NCBI RefSeq assembly: GCF_964340395.1 | Contig: NC_135567.1 | Location: forward strand, 14,690,306 to 14,752,305 | Length of the DNA: 62,000 nucleotides | Direction of reading: 5' to 3' | Source of the DNA: Glandiceps talaboti | Lineage: Eukaryota > Hemichordata > Enteropneusta > Spengelidae | Part shown: piece after piece, positions 35,851 through 47,304 of the stretch | How positions within the stretch are numbered: position 1 is the stretch's first letter | Layout: each line of letters begins with the position of its first letter | Program-made: the position numbers and the translations under genes | Notes under the pieces: generated by a model | Seen by the model: only the letters and a program-made list of their open reading frames with translations | What the model was told of the DNA's origin: nothing | Databases searched by the model: none

Positions 35851-36135
35851 GGTCAGTGTATTATTTTTAGTCCAAAGACTTGATGATTCTATGTTAAGAA
35901 GCTTAATACACCAGGCCACGATTTATGCTATAGGAAGCACAGAAGTCTGTTCTGCATTTGAAATTATCACCAACATCATTGCTAAATTTAAGTGGTTTTA
36001 AAATTTGCCCAAATTTTTACGTTATTGCACCACAAGATGATTTACTTTGGGAGGGCAATGTGATAAGAGATTTCTGTGCTACCAAATTCATGTAGTAGCA
36101 CAAAAATGTGTTTTGAATTTGAAATTATTACCAAC

Positions 36136-36560
36136 AGCTCTGTTCAATCTTGTCTAGTTCTGACGTTGTTGTCTCCATACATTACGTCTAGTCAATCTCG
36201 TTACTCAAGGCGTTAAATGTGGTTCAACCCCATGCTGGGTGAAGAACGAACAGCGCATGTCAATTGTTAACCATCACAACTTGACAGGCTGTCATCATTG
36301 CTCATTAATATTCATTAGACCTTTCTTATGTTCCTTGGACTGATATGATATATGCAAATGTCCTACCGAACTCCACATTCTCCACCTCCAGTCTGCTTAA
36401 ACTAAAAACATGTGGGGACACGACATCATCATGTTTATATGAACGCTGTAGGGAGAGCACAGAATTCTGAGCTTGAGTAACGAGATTGATGACGTAATGT
36501 ATGAAGATAACATTATGTAAATCGCAATACAGTCATCAGGAACTAGACTATGTTCAATCT
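36136..36560. mobile_element. Inverted-repeat element
   Basis: Left arm GTTCAATCTTGTCTAGTTC ... ATTACGTCTAGTCAATCTCG TTACTCAAG, right arm CTTGAGTAACGAGATTGAT ... GAACTAGACTATGTTCAATC. Non-coding centre of about 250 bp. Confidence 0.7.
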
Positions 36561-36902
36561 AAGTGGATCTTATATGTAAACCTATGTACATGTAACAGCG
36601 CCACCACATGATTGAAATTTGGAAGGTAATTTCGGAAGAGATTTCTGTGCTACTAAGTGTGAAAATGTTGGCTTGATGTAGAGAGGTTTTTGAGATAGAA
36701 ATATCGAAACAGGTTTCTGGGTAATGTCGTTGGTAGTGGTGTGGGTTCAGTCTCGCATGCATAAAAGGCATAGAAACATGGTAGACGTAAATCAAAATAT
36801 TTGTCTTTGGGATAACGTAGGAATGTTTCAGTAATATGGAAAAAAATGGAATTTGTTCAGGATTCGATTGTGGCCCTTTAGTGTAAAAAACTTGTAAAAT
36901 TC

Positions 36903-37299
36903 CTAAGGCTTAAATAAAATTGTGTGGTTCCGATTATGCTCAATTTTAGAATAGGTGGGGTAGGTAGATTTTTTTATTTTAGTTTTTAAATTTTTTTTTT
37001 TTTCATATGTGAGTTTGTCCACTGAGTTCAGGTAGTTAGGTTTTCCGTTGTTTTCCATATGGTCTCTGTGTTATTGGTTTCTTCTCATCAGATGTACAGC
37101 CATTACAGATCAGAAGAACAGTTTTATACTGTCTTTTTAAGTTGATGTCAGTTTCCGAATCCACAATTTCTTGCGAGACTTCACAGTTTTCACGATTTTA
37201 TTATTTTCTCAAATACGTAAAAAAAAGTTTAGGATCGGTGTGAAAAGTTAGGTGGGGTCAGGTAACCGGAACCAAACAATTTTTTTTATTAGGCCTAAG
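36903..37299. mobile_element. MITE, GGTTCCGGTTA family, copy 2
   Basis: Opposite-orientation copy of 4381-4744, from TGTGTGGTTCCGATTATG to GTAACCGGAACCAAACAATT. Confidence 0.8.
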
Positions 37300-37732
37300 G
37301 TAGATTTTCTTTCTCATGTACATGATGTGTGCACCAAACATTTTTTATAAAAATGTAAATAAAGCAAATCTGCTTACGTAAAATTCTCGTTTGCCAAATG
37401 TGTGAGTTTGTTCAGTTTGTCTGTAAAATAATTGGGCACTAAAATAGCTTTGATTTCTGACCATTTTTACTCCAAAGCATGCTGTTGTCATGGAAACTAT
37501 ATATACAGATACTGCTAATTCAATCAAATTCTACAAATTTGAAAAGTAAAAAATGTAAAAGACCCCTCTAGTTTGGTCATGTCTGTGTGTATACATGTGC
37601 ACATGTATCTCTTTGTATGAGAGTACCTTTCCAGCCAAAATGTTCCCAAAAGTTAATAAGGGTGTTTGTCGAAACTTGATGTGATGGTTGTTCAGGAGAA
37701 GTTTCCTACAGAGTTTTTGTGTACACACTAAT

Positions 37733-37784
37733 GGGTTGGCCGATGTTTGAGGGCGCCCCGTCACGGCGTACCTTACAGACTATA
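37733..37784. mobile_element. MITE, TAGTCTGTAAGGTACGCC family, half copy
   Basis: GGTTGGCCGATGTTTGAGGG CGCC ... GCGTACCTTACAGACTA; only the right half remains. Confidence 0.75.
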
Positions 37785-38164
37785 ATGTTGTGATCGGAAA
37801 AGTTAATCTTGCTTCACCAGAAGCATGAGGAGGTTTCTTGGTAGTTAGGGGGCATTAAATAAATTATTCAAACATTATGTTAATTACATGACTCCCTAGG
37901 ATGACATTAATGTCTTCATAAACATGCTTGTGGAGTAAACATTGAAAGAAACTACAAACTATTACAGTAGTCTTCAAACACTTTAAGAAAGTTGGTGTCA
38001 GCTGTTGAGATTAACTGTGTGTTGGCAAAGAATCTTTGCAGAAGCTACAACTTTAAGTTGAAGGAACTAACTGAAGAACTATGTATTTTTCAGGAATTAC
38101 TGTTAATATTTGCCATGTTCTCATACGTCATTGTTCTCATTATGACCCACTGTTGCCATTAGGG

Positions 38165-38290
38165 AATTGCCAGACTTGCATATTTATTAGATGAACACTG
38201 AATATTCATGACTTTATCTGAAGGTAATAATCACTTAAAGGAATCATGAATATTCAGTGTTCATCTATTATGTACATGTATACATGTATA
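38165..38290. repeat. Inverted repeat, GATGAACACTGAATATTCAT
   Basis: ATTAGATGAACACTGAATAT TCATGA and its reverse complement ATGAATATTCAGTGTTCATC TA are 40 bp apart; related to the palindromes near 40540 and 45700. Confidence 0.8.
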
Positions 38291-39055
38291 GTCTATAAAG
38301 TCCCATGATGCAACACAGGACCACTTAGAGAACAATGAAGGTGAAGTAGACTCACGTTTCTTGGTAATCGCACAAAATTTGCGCAATGTGAAATCATGAA
38401 ATGACCTCTAAAACCCAAAGTTTATGCAAATACTTATTTCTGGGAGTGATGATTCCCTTTGTTGTTAGAAGTCTTTCAACTATTACAAAATGAAAGTACT
38501 AAAAAAAACCCCAACTTCTAGATGTCAAGTATACCGCTTTAAGTTGTAGCACGTAAAGAATTCTATCAGAACACTCATTTAATTTTGACAGATGAAGACA
38601 ATGAAAAATTAGTGAAAAGGCAGGATCTTACATGACAGTATAGGGGAGGGGGTGGCAGATGAATCTTTCATGACAGTATAGGGGAGGGGGTGGGGCGGCA
38701 GATGGATCTTTCATGACAGTATAGCCCAGCCAGGGCCCTAGTTAGTCACTCAAAGAAGTTATCTTTACATTAAATTTCAGCAGGAAATATCTACAAAATA
38801 CCACATACCAATTGAAAGCTTAAAAATTCTAACTTTTAAGACCGATGTACAATGTTCTATTGATTTCCATTGGTTTAACAGACTACCGCATTATAAATTT
38901 GGTTAAAGTGTTTAATAGTCTATGTGTCCTGGACTACTGCTAATTTGGTAGTCTAGATACAATGTTTAGTAGTCTATGTGTCCTGGACTACTGCTAATTT
39001 GGTAGTCTAGATACAATGTTTTAGTAGTCTATGTGCCCTAAACTACTGCTAATTT

Positions 39056-39262
39056 GGTAAACAGGAAATTGAGAATACAGCACCCTTGCTCAAATTGGGG
39101 GTATCATCACCTCATAGTACTTTGTCCCATGGTATACTGTGTAAGGAAAGCAGCAGTGCTCTATGATTAACCAAGTAACCTATACCATGTATACCCCCAA
39201 GGTACACACAGACAGGAAGTAGAGTACCACCATGGCAAATTTTGGAAAGGCATATTAGTAGA
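39056..39262. mobile_element. GGTACACACAGACAG-family element, internally deleted copy
   Basis: AAACAGGAAATTGAGAATAC AGCACCC ... TTTTGGAAAGGCATATT; lacks about 60 bp present in the 28384 copy. Confidence 0.75.
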
Positions 39263-39387
39263 TACAGTGCTCTTTTATACACTTATTGCCTGGCTATGAG
39301 GGCACTACATATAGTAGATGTCCATTACCTGAGGCTGAAAGCAGAGGGAAATAGTTAAAATAAAACAGCATGAGGGGTAATGTGACA

Positions 39388-39503
39388 TCTACTAGTGCCC
39401 AAATAAGGCATCTACCAGTGCCCAAATAAGGCATCTACTAGTGCCCAAATAAGGCATCTACTAGTGCCCAAATAAGGCATCTACTAGTGCCCAAATAAGG
39501 CAC
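39388..39503. repeat. 23-bp tandem repeat
   Basis: Five near-identical units of CATCTACTAGTGCCCAAATA AGG. Confidence 0.95.
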
Positions 39504-39689
39504 AAAACCGTGACAAGACTTCTGCGCTACATGAATATTGCCCTAGGGAAAATAGAATGTGACTAGTGCCCCTATATGCAAATTGAGGTCACAATAGGTC
39601 AATAGTCCATATCATGTGGTACAGTCTAAGCCAATCACTGTTAGGCTATGTGAAAAGGATACTAGATACTCCCATCTATGTTAAGAGAT

Positions 39690-40040
39690 GTGGTTGAACA
39701 TTGCAATTTCTGTTCAATATGGTTCAAGTCTGATGAAATATATCATATTGCTGAGTATTATGTAGATTCGATACTCGTTTACCGGATATTCTCGTCTACG
39801 TAACCGGATTTCCACAGTCATTTATTGCTAAATCTCCACAATTTCTGTTCAACATGGTTATAATTCGATGAAATACAATATCATATCGCTAAGCATGAAA
39901 GCATGATACTCTTTTATCGGATTATTCTTAGCAACATTACCAGATTTTCAGTCATTTATGGCTAAATCTCTGCAATTTCTGTTCATTCTGACTGTTATCA
40001 GATGAAATATATTATCATATTATCACCGAGTATTAGTAAG
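39690..40040. repeat. About 125-bp degenerate tandem repeat, three units
   Basis: Units around AATTTCTGTTCAAxATGGTT ... CGATGAAATA.ATATCATAT ... CAGTCATTTATTGCTAAATC. The third unit overlaps the start of candidate exon E-a. Confidence 0.65.
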
Positions 40041-40232
40041 TGTATTGAGCACCTTATCAGAGGCGCTAACACTCATGAGACTTTTCAATGTTTGCTGAGT
40101 TTAAGTGAGTTTGATGATCACCTTGTCAGGGGCTCCAACACCCGTGAGACTTTTCTTCCATTTTCTTCATTCCTTTGGCAGACCGTATCATCGTTTGAAA
40201 GTGGTATGCAGAGAAAACGGCACAAGAACCAG
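40002..40232 (+). CDS. Candidate exon E-a of locus E (low support)
   Basis: Open frame of 77 codons from ATG (also preceded by a possible CAG acceptor) to a CCAG|GTAATT donor in phase 0. It contains two copies of an HLIRGANTHETF / HLVRGSNTRETF motif and ends in a basic MQRKRHKNQ. Its phase fits exon E-b at 42372, and equally F-b at 47189 and G at 56941. It partly overlaps a noncoding tandem repeat and has no recognised domain, so it may be a first exon, an internal exon, or chance. Confidence 0.35.
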
Positions 40233-40479
40233 GTAATTTGATATATTATACATGTAGCTAAGACGGGAAGCATTTGCCAGAAACGTAACATTTCTGTTCA
40301 ACTCAAGCATTCAGGGACCTCCTCACGGTGGTCGGCAGTGAATGGCCCCGTCCGGCATTCATCTAAATTAGCCGTTCACTACAAAGCATTCTATTGTTCA
40401 TGAATATTAATTAGATCATGAATATTAATATTGCCCAGGACTCTAATTGCAGTTGTCAAGTCCCTAATCAGAGAAACAT

Positions 40480-40830
40480 CAAGTTTATCTTGTGTCTTGA
40501 TAGGGTCTTCTTGCTGTGGGCCATTGCATCATGGGAGTCAGCAGAAATAATTATTCATGGTTGAACCATGAATATTCATGAGAGGTGTTTTACAATGAAG
40601 GGAATAAGCAGTCAGGAGTCATGAATATTCATTGTTCAATCATGAATAATTATTTCTGTCTCCCATGATGCAATAGCCCACAGCAAAGATACCCTATAAC
40701 TTATAAGATCAACTTGATATTCCTGTGAAATCGCATGTAATTGTAGGTGATGTCAAAATATGAAATTACTCTCCAGAACCCAAAGTTTATGAAAATGTCT
40801 CTATTTCCTGAAGTGGCGTCCTTCTTAGCA
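40480..40830. mobile_element. Palindromic element, AATAATTATTCATGGTTG arms, copy 1
   Basis: Arms GCAGAAATAATTATTCATGG TTGAAC and GTTCAATCATGAATAATTAT TTCTG around 40545-40655, with CCCACAGCAAAGATACCCTA TAA outside. Related copies at 45640-45985 and, in part, 29640-29720. Confidence 0.75.
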
Positions 40831-40844
40831 CAGCTAATATAGGT

Positions 40845-42200
40845 CAACACCCCCAACTAATATAGGTCAACACCCTACAAATTAAAATAGGTCAACACCC
40901 CCCCCCCCAACTAATATAGGTCAACACCCCCCCCCCCCCCCCAACTAATATAGGTCAACACGCCCCAACTAATATAGGTCAACACCCACAAACTAAAATA
41001 GGTCAACACCCCCCAACTAATATAGGTCAACACCCCCCCCCCCCCCCCCCCAACTAATATAGGTCAACACCCCACAGCTAATATAGGTCAACACCCCCCC
41101 CCCCCCAAAAAAAAATAATGTAGGTCAACACCCCCAAACTAATATAGGTCAACACCCCCCCCCCCACCCCACCAACTAATATAGGTCAACACCCCCCCCC
41201 CCCCCCCCCCCAAACAAAAAAAATAAAAATAAATATATATATAGGTCAACACCCCCCAACTAATATAGGTCAACACCCACAAACTAAAATAGGTCAACAC
41301 CCCCCAACTAATATAGGTCAACACCCACAAACTAAAATAGGTCAACACCCCCCCCCCCCCCCCCCAACTAATATAGGTCAACACCCACAAACTAAAATAG
41401 GTCAACACCCCCCAACTAAAATAGGTCAACACCCCCAACTAATATAGGTCAACACCCCACAAATTAAAATTGGTCAACACCCCCCCCCCCCTCCCAACTA
41501 AAATAGGTCAACACCTCACAGCTAATATAGGTCAACATCCCTAAATAATATAGGTCAACACCACCCCAACTAAAATAGGTCAACACCCCCCAACTAAAAT
41601 AGGTCAACACCCCCCAACTAATATAGGTCAACATCTCACAACTAATATAGGTCAACACCACCCCAACTAATATAGGTCAACACCCCCCAACTAATATAGG
41701 TCAACACCCCCCAACTAATATAGGTCAACACCACCCCAACTAATATAGGTCAACACCCCCCAACTAATATAGGTCAACACCACCCCAACTAAAATAGGTC
41801 AACACCCCCCAACTAATATAGGTCAACACCACCCCAACTAATATAGGTCAACACCCCACAGCTAATATAGGTCAACGCCCCTCCCCCCACCCCCCCACCC
41901 AACTAGTATAGGTCAACACTACCCACTAAAATAGGTCAACACCCCCTCCCCCAAACTAAAATAGGTCAACACCCCCAAACTAAAATAGGTCAACACTACC
42001 CACTAAAATAGGTCAACACTCCCTCCCCCAAACTAAAATAGGTCGACACCTCCCCCCCCCCCACACACACACTAAATTAGGTCAGTGCCTCCCAACTAAA
42101 ATAGGTCTACACCCCCCCCCCCCCACACACACACACACACACACACACTAAATTAGGTCAATGCCTCCCAACTAAAATAGGTCAACACCCCCCTTCCCCC
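40845..42200. repeat. C-rich satellite (CAACTAATATAGGTCAACACCCCC)
   Basis: Fifty or so units of CTAATATAGGTCAACAC followed by a C-run of 3 to about 20 bases, so unit length varies from about 18 to 40 bp. The right end has ACAC microsatellite inserts (42062-42075, 42124-42149). Minus-strand frames across it (LTYISWGVLTYFSW) are artefacts. Lies in the intron between E-a and E-b. Confidence 0.97.
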
Positions 42201-42371
42201 AAACTAAAAGAATCTCCACCCTTTAATATTTTTTTTCTTCATTGGAAATTGGAACTGAGAATAGGTTGGTGTTTTCGTGAACAAAGTAACAGCAAAAGTT
42301 TGTTACCTAAGACATCCATATTTTTTGTGGTGATGATTTTCTACATGTGATACTTGTTTTTTTCCCTACAG

Positions 42372-42427
42372 AACACATCGATTAGCCAAGTGGAATTACA
42401 TCACCACCATTTAGGATTTCAAGGGTC

Positions 42428-42463
<36 letters not shown>

Positions 42464-42475
42464 GTATATCTCTAA
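42372..42475 (+). CDS. Exon E-b (Gln-rich)
   Basis: 104 bp, acceptor TTTTTTCCCTACAG in phase 0, donor TCTAA|GTAAGT in phase 2. Product NTSISQVELHHHHLGFQGS, then about 12 Gln coded by pure CAA, then YIS. A length-variable CAA tract. Joined by phase to exon E-c at 44161. Confidence 0.55.
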
Positions 42476-42639
42476 GTAAGTTTCATTTATCTATACATTT
42501 CACAAAAGAAAGTACAACTCCGAAAATCAAGATTTCATCTTACCGAGCTAGCCACAAACTAAAATCCTTACATATCTGTATTCAAATTAGCATGTGAGTG
42601 TTCCATATACATGATAGAAATCACAAAGTCACGTGTAAT

Positions 42640-43450
42640 ACAGCTAAAATGATGTAGGCTTTATGTTTCACTCATGTGACATGACATTTACAGCTAAAAT
42701 GATGTAGGCTTGGTGTTTCACTCATGTGACATTTACAGCTAAAATGATGTAGGCTTGGTGTTTCACTCATGGGACATTTACAGCTAAAATGATGTAGGCT
42801 TGGTGTTTCACTCATGTGACATTTACAGCTAAAATGATGTAGGCTTGGTGTTTCACTCATGGGACATTACAGCTAAAATGATGTAGGCTGTGTGTTTCAC
42901 TCATGGGACATTAAAGCTAAAATGATGTAGGCTTTGTGTTTCACTCATGTGACATGACATTCACAGCTAAAATGATGTAGGCTTGGTGTTTCACTTATGT
43001 GACATGACATTTAATACACACCCTCAGACAACTCCAGGTGCCATGCACAGTGGGGATGTAGAAGTAGTCAAGTTGAAATGTTGATTATCGGTTAGAAAAT
43101 AAACAATTGCAGCCATTAAAATCATCAAGTCCATGTGTAATGTTTTCATTGGAAGCCTGTTTTCACTGCAGTGTGAGAGAATAGCAATGCTTATCAGTGT
43201 TCAATGTGATTGGGCAAAGGATCCTGCTGTGTTTATTGTGTCTCTGTTATTGTTAGCTTTGTGTAAAAAACATAATGTTCCATGAGTGAAGCATCAAACC
43301 TGCATCATTTTAGCTGTAATGTCCCCCATGAGTGAAACACCAAGCCTACATCATTTTAGCTGTAATGTCCCATGAGTGAAACACCAAGCCTACATCATTT
43401 TAGCTGTAATGACCCATGAGTGAAACACCAAGCCTACATCATTTTAGATA
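42640..43450. mobile_element. Inverted-repeat element with 44-45 bp array arms
   Basis: Left arm: about eight units of ACAGCTAAAATGATGTAGGC TTGGTGTTTCACTCATGTGA CATTT. Core 43010-43265 matches 5500-5760. Right arm: four units in reverse (CCATGAGTGAAACACCAAGC CTACATCATTTTAGCTGTAA T). So the terminal inverted repeats are themselves minisatellites. The array at 13080-13622 is the same unit without the core. Lies in the E-b/E-c intron. Confidence 0.85.
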
Positions 43451-43646
43451 TAATGTCAGAACCCCATGACACATGCCAGCGTCTGTACTCGCATTTGTAT
43501 ATTTACAGTCACATGTTTTCTGCTGTGTTTTCACCTGCTATGCTAGTGAAAGTATTGCTGCAGAAAACACCGCAAAGATTCCTACAAATACATCGAGTAT
43601 GCCTCTGGTGCTTGCACATGATGGGGTTCTCTTTAATAGTGGAGTC

Positions 43647-44045
43647 ATGATAGGTGAATGGTTAGAGTGGTCGGCTTAGAATCTACAGGTTGCAGGTTGT
43701 GGAGTCATTATGGTCTAACCATTCACCCATCATGACTCCACAACCTGCAACCTGTAGATTCCAAACTGGCCATTCTGACCATTTGACCATCATGACTCCA
43801 CAATCTGCAACCTGTAGATTCCAAGCTGGCCATTCTGACCATATGACCATCATGACTCCACAATCTGCAACCTGTAGATTCCAAGCTGGCCATTCTGACC
43901 ATTTGACCATCATGACTCCACAATCTGCAATCTGTAGATTCCAAGCTGGCCATTCTAACCATTCACCCATCATGACTCCACAACCTACAACCTGTAGATT
44001 CCAAGCTGGCCACTCTAACCATTCACCCATGATAACTCAATAACA
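43647..44045. repeat. 60-bp array of tRNA-like SINE heads
   Basis: About five minus-oriented units plus one plus-oriented unit at 43647-43715. Read in sense, a unit is ATAGGTGAATGGTTAGAGTG GTCGGCTTAGAATCTACAGG TTGCAGGTTGTGGAGTCATG, which looks like the A-box to B-box part of a tRNA (GGTTAGAGxGGxCGGCTT ... GGTTGCAGGTT). Frames crossing it on both strands are repeat artefacts. Confidence 0.75.
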
Positions 44046-44160
44046 TGACTTGAATGGGAGTGTATTATATAAATTGGGGAGTTTACATAGATTTGACCCA
44101 CTTACCACAGGCTAAGGGGCTATTATGTAAATTAAAAAATGATGTTGCCATATATTCCAG

Positions 44161-44854
44161 ATTCAAAATGCCAAACACTGCTTTGATAAGAAGAGCCAAT
44201 CACAAGAGTAGTGTCAAGTATATGTCTCCATCATCAGCCAATCGGCAAGGAGCTAAATTCGACGGGCGTTCACCCCAGTCATCAGTTGGTATGACGTCAC
44301 TTCGGGAACCAGCTACTGGTCCATTGTCAGACCTAATGGATGTGGTGTCTGGATCAGATCCGGTAGCATATTTAGGAGAAGGAAATCCCGGAATGAGTGG
44401 GATAATTTCGGTGCAAGGAGAGGATTTAGAAACCAGTGGGATAAGCTATACAGGAAGGGGAAATACGGGGAATGATGAGATAACCTACAGAGGGGAAGGA
44501 GATTCTGGAACTGCATGTACTGCGATGGCTTATATAGGTGGAGGAAGTAACACATTTCTTCGTCAACATTTTACATGTTTACAATGTCCAAAGACGTTTA
44601 GCAGTAAAAGTAATCTATATCGTCACATTTCTACGATACATCAACCGAAATCTTGGTCCTGTCACGTCTGTAAATGCAAATTTACACGCACAGACAGTCT
44701 GAGACGACATATCTTGTGTACACATGGACCAGAGCAAACGTTTTCGTGTACGGTCTGCGATAAAAAATTTAATCGCAGATACCGACTTTATATTCACATG
44801 AAGACGCACAGAAAAACTGCAATCAATAACATGAGTGCGGTTGATCCTAAATAA
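44161..44854 (+). CDS. Exon E-c: linker plus three C2H2 zinc fingers
   Basis: Terminal exon, acceptor CATATATTCCAG, phase 2, stop at 44854. Contains a Gly-rich linker of about 14-residue repeats (ITYxGEGxxGxxx, YTGRGNTGNDEITYRGEGDS) and then three C2H2 fingers (CLQCPKTF...H...H; CHVCKCKF...; CTVCDKKF...). The fingers align one for one with the first three of gene F (51166-52069), including spacer lengths, so E and F ends are duplicates. If E-a and E-b are right, the whole product is about 342 residues with fingers near 248-272, 276-302 and 306-328. Confidence 0.82.
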
Positions 44855-44880
44855 TGTTACAATTATGCAAATGATTGTGC

Positions 44881-44886
44881 AATAAA
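44881..44886 (+). terminator. Poly(A) signal of E
   Basis: AATAAATAAA 26 bases after the stop codon. Confidence 0.55.
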
Positions 44887-45002
44887 TAAAAAATTACGAA
44901 TAACCGAATATTTGTGCGTCAACTTGAGAAACAAAATTTGGACGTGTAACACTACTTAGTATCTGTTGTCTTCTGTCTTGCTTCTAGTCTTGAATATTTT
45001 AA

Positions 45003-45428
45003 GTGGCCGTGTAGATGACACATCGGTATTTGTTTTGGATTTTTAATTTATATAAAACAACGTTACCATGTTTTCTTACTTGCAAAAGAAGTGAAACTGC
45101 GTTTGAAAACGTCGACCATATTTGTAATTCAATAAATTGCAAAAAGCTGAAAACAATATTTTAAAAAAAATGTTCTTGTACAGTAACAAGCATTTTATAC
45201 ACTTTTTAATGTTTTTCAGTTTATTGAGTTACAAACAAGTTTGGTAGATGTTGTTTCAAATCGTCTTTTCAAGTAGGAAAATATAGTAGTTGTTTTTGCA
45301 ATTAAACTGTGTGAGAAGAGCCACTGGCTCAACAGTCTATCGAGGTTAAATAAAGTCTAATAATAACAATAATAATAATAATAAAAATCCAAAATAAATA
45401 CCAAATTCTCATCCATATGGCCACTTTA
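45003..45428. mobile_element. MITE, AAGTGGCCATATGGA family, copy 2, with a tail insertion
   Basis: AAGTGGCCGTGTAGAT ... CATCCATATGGCCACTTTAG. A foreign piece near 45310-45385 (GAAGAGCCACTGGCTCAACA G ... AAATAAAGTCTAATAATAAC) looks like a retroelement 3' end. Confidence 0.75.
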
Positions 45429-45639
45429 GTGTCTGGGTAGTTGTCCTTGGCACTGCATTGTACATGTATTCACTTCATACTGTTTTTTTTTTTTCAATTT
45501 ATCTTTTTTTTTCAATTTATTAAGGCCTTAAAAAGAAGGAAAGAAGTGTTTCTGGCCAGCATGCATGTCACTTAAATATCCCTGCATCTCTGCCCATGTA
45601 GAGAAACACAAAAATAGCCCTCCCTACTTCAGTGAAGAC

Positions 45640-45985
45640 AACTGCAGAGCCAATCATGAACAAGTAAATGACATCTCCCCCACATATGCATCCTCATCAG
45701 CAGAAATAATATATTCATGGTTGAACAATAAATATTCATGACTCCTTAATGCTTATTCATTTAAGTATAAAACATATCATGAATATTCATTGTGCAACCA
45801 TGAATATATTATTTCTGTTGACTCGTAGCCCATAGCAAAGATATCCTATAAAGGTACAAGATGAACTTGATGTTTTTCTGAACTTGTAAGTTATTGAAAG
45901 TGATGTAAAATCATGAAATGATTCTCCAGAACCCATAGTTTATGAAAATGCGTTTATTTTCCTGGAGTTGTGTCCCCCTTTTTAC
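45640..45985. mobile_element. Palindromic element, AATAATxTATTCATGGTTG arms, copy 2
   Basis: CAGCAGAAATAATATATTCA TGGTTGAACAATAAATATTC and its reverse GAATATTCATTGTGCAACCA TGAATATATTATTTCTG, with the same flanking CCATAGCAAAGATATCC. Confidence 0.75.
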
Positions 45986-46142
45986 CCAGCATTGTAAATA
46001 TTGTTGTAAGAGAATAAATTCCCTTTCAGAGGAGAGAAACAAACCGATTGATGAAATCTAACTGTGTCTCAAGCCTCTTACTAGTGATTGTGAGCGTCCC
46101 ATCTTTAAAATTCACATAATGTTTGACAATCTAAATTAGTTC

Positions 46143-46603
46143 CAATCTGATTAAAATCTGATGTATTGTACATGGCCTGATTTCCATTGGCTGTTACGTT
46201 TACTGCTGCTTGTTCTTTTGCGAGTGCTCGTTACAAACATCTGACACATCACCATAGGTATTCCCAAGCCACACTTTAGCGCTGAGTGAATTCACTCAAC
46301 TAATGAGAATGTGTAATGCACCGAAACATACAGACGGGTACAGTACTTCAGAGCACAAGCACAGACAACAATGTTATTGTTATTGTTTGGGGGTTCGCTT
46401 TCTTTTTTAATTTCGAACGTTGAGTGTATATATTGTAAGACAGATTCTTGTTGGCTACTCATATGTATGAGATTTGGTATGGAAAAACCTATGGTGTTGT
46501 GTCAGATGTATAAACGAGCACACACAAAAGAACAAACGGCAGTAAATGTAACAGCCAACAAGAAAACATGTCATTTACTCTAAATCGGATTTCAATCAGA
46601 TTG
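46143..46603. mobile_element. MITE-like element, CAATCTGATTAAAATC family, long copy
   Basis: Ends CCAATCTGATTAAAATCTGA and AATCGGATTTCAATCAGATT G; long arms (CATTGGCTGTTACGTTTACT G ... and its reverse CAGTAAATGTAACAGCCAAC) enclose a centre. The frame at 46371-46583 lies inside it and is not a gene. Confidence 0.8.
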
Positions 46604-46879
46604 AATTACGTCATACTCCTGAAATCAAAGTAAGACAAATATAGTTCATGTGAAATGAAAATTTAAAAAAAAAAAGTATGTTTGAAATGTAAAATTGAAA
46701 CTGATATTGTAGTATGCGGTCATAAGACGTAATTGATTAACCCACACGAAAAGTAAAGATCATCAAATCTGTACAGTCTGTATAATTTATCTGTGTTGTT
46801 ATAATTTTGTCCTTGGCTCAAAATGACAGATGTTTGCCCAGAAAATATTGTGTTAAATCCATTCAACAAGTACAGGTGA

Positions 46880-47170
46880 CAGTATCAGATAAGTTACACA
46901 CACTTAGTCCTGCTCAGTTGTACTTCAGAGCCATTGGCACATTAGATAAGTCACGTACATTTAGTCCTGCTCAGTTGTACTTCAGAGCCATTGGCACATT
47001 AGATAAGTTACATACATTTAGTCCTGCTCAGTTGTACTTCAGAGCCATTGGCACATTAGATAAGTCACATACATTTAGTCATGCTCAGTTGTACTTCAGA
47101 GCCATTGGCACATTAGATAAGTCACATACATTTAGTCCTGCTCACGTGTACTTCAGAGCCATTGGCACAT
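46880..47170. repeat. 57-bp tandem repeat, five units
   Basis: Units of GATAAGTCACATACATTTAG TCCTGCTCAGTTGTACTTCA GAGCCATTGGCACATTA. Because 57 is a multiple of three the frame stays open (LDKSHTFSPAQLYFRAIGT), but it lacks start, splice or homology support. It abuts exon F-b. Confidence 0.92.
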
Positions 47171-47188
47171 TTGTCATTTTCTTGATAG

Positions 47189-47304
47189 GAAAAACACACT
47201 GATCCTGTCAAGGGAGGTACAGGATTCCGTTTCCTATCCCACTCAATACGTAGTGAAAGTCCACCACGACAGATTTCTCCTAATTTACAGCAGAAAATCC
47301 CGAG
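47189..47304 (+). CDS. Exon F-b
   Basis: 116 bp, acceptor CATTTTCTTGATAG in phase 0, donor CGAG|GTAAGT in phase 2. Product EKHTDPVKGGTGFRFLSHS, then IRSESPPRQISPNLQQKIP. It fits exon F-c (50420) by phase and the entry phase equals that of E-b. No recognised domain; accepted because the joined F-b/F-c/F-d frame is open through two introns. Confidence 0.55.

Larger units (their letters stand above)
35200..39900. other. Intergenic region between gene D and locus E-G
   Basis: About 4.7 kb without a supported gene. It holds the tandem block 35570-35850, inverted-repeat elements at 36136-36560, 36903-37299, 37733-37784 and 38165-38290, the copy at 39056-39262 and a short array at 39388-39503. Confidence 0.6.

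Noticed and set aside
41139-41661. Minus-strand LTYISWGVLTYFSW frames
   Set aside because: Translation of the C-rich satellite.
46371-46583. 70-codon frame with a possible signal-like start
   Set aside because: Lies inside an inverted-repeat element and has no supporting splice or homology evidence.
46807-47202. 131-codon frame with five 19-residue repeats
   Set aside because: A 57-bp noncoding tandem repeat; no donor or domain, and it ends at the acceptor of exon F-b.
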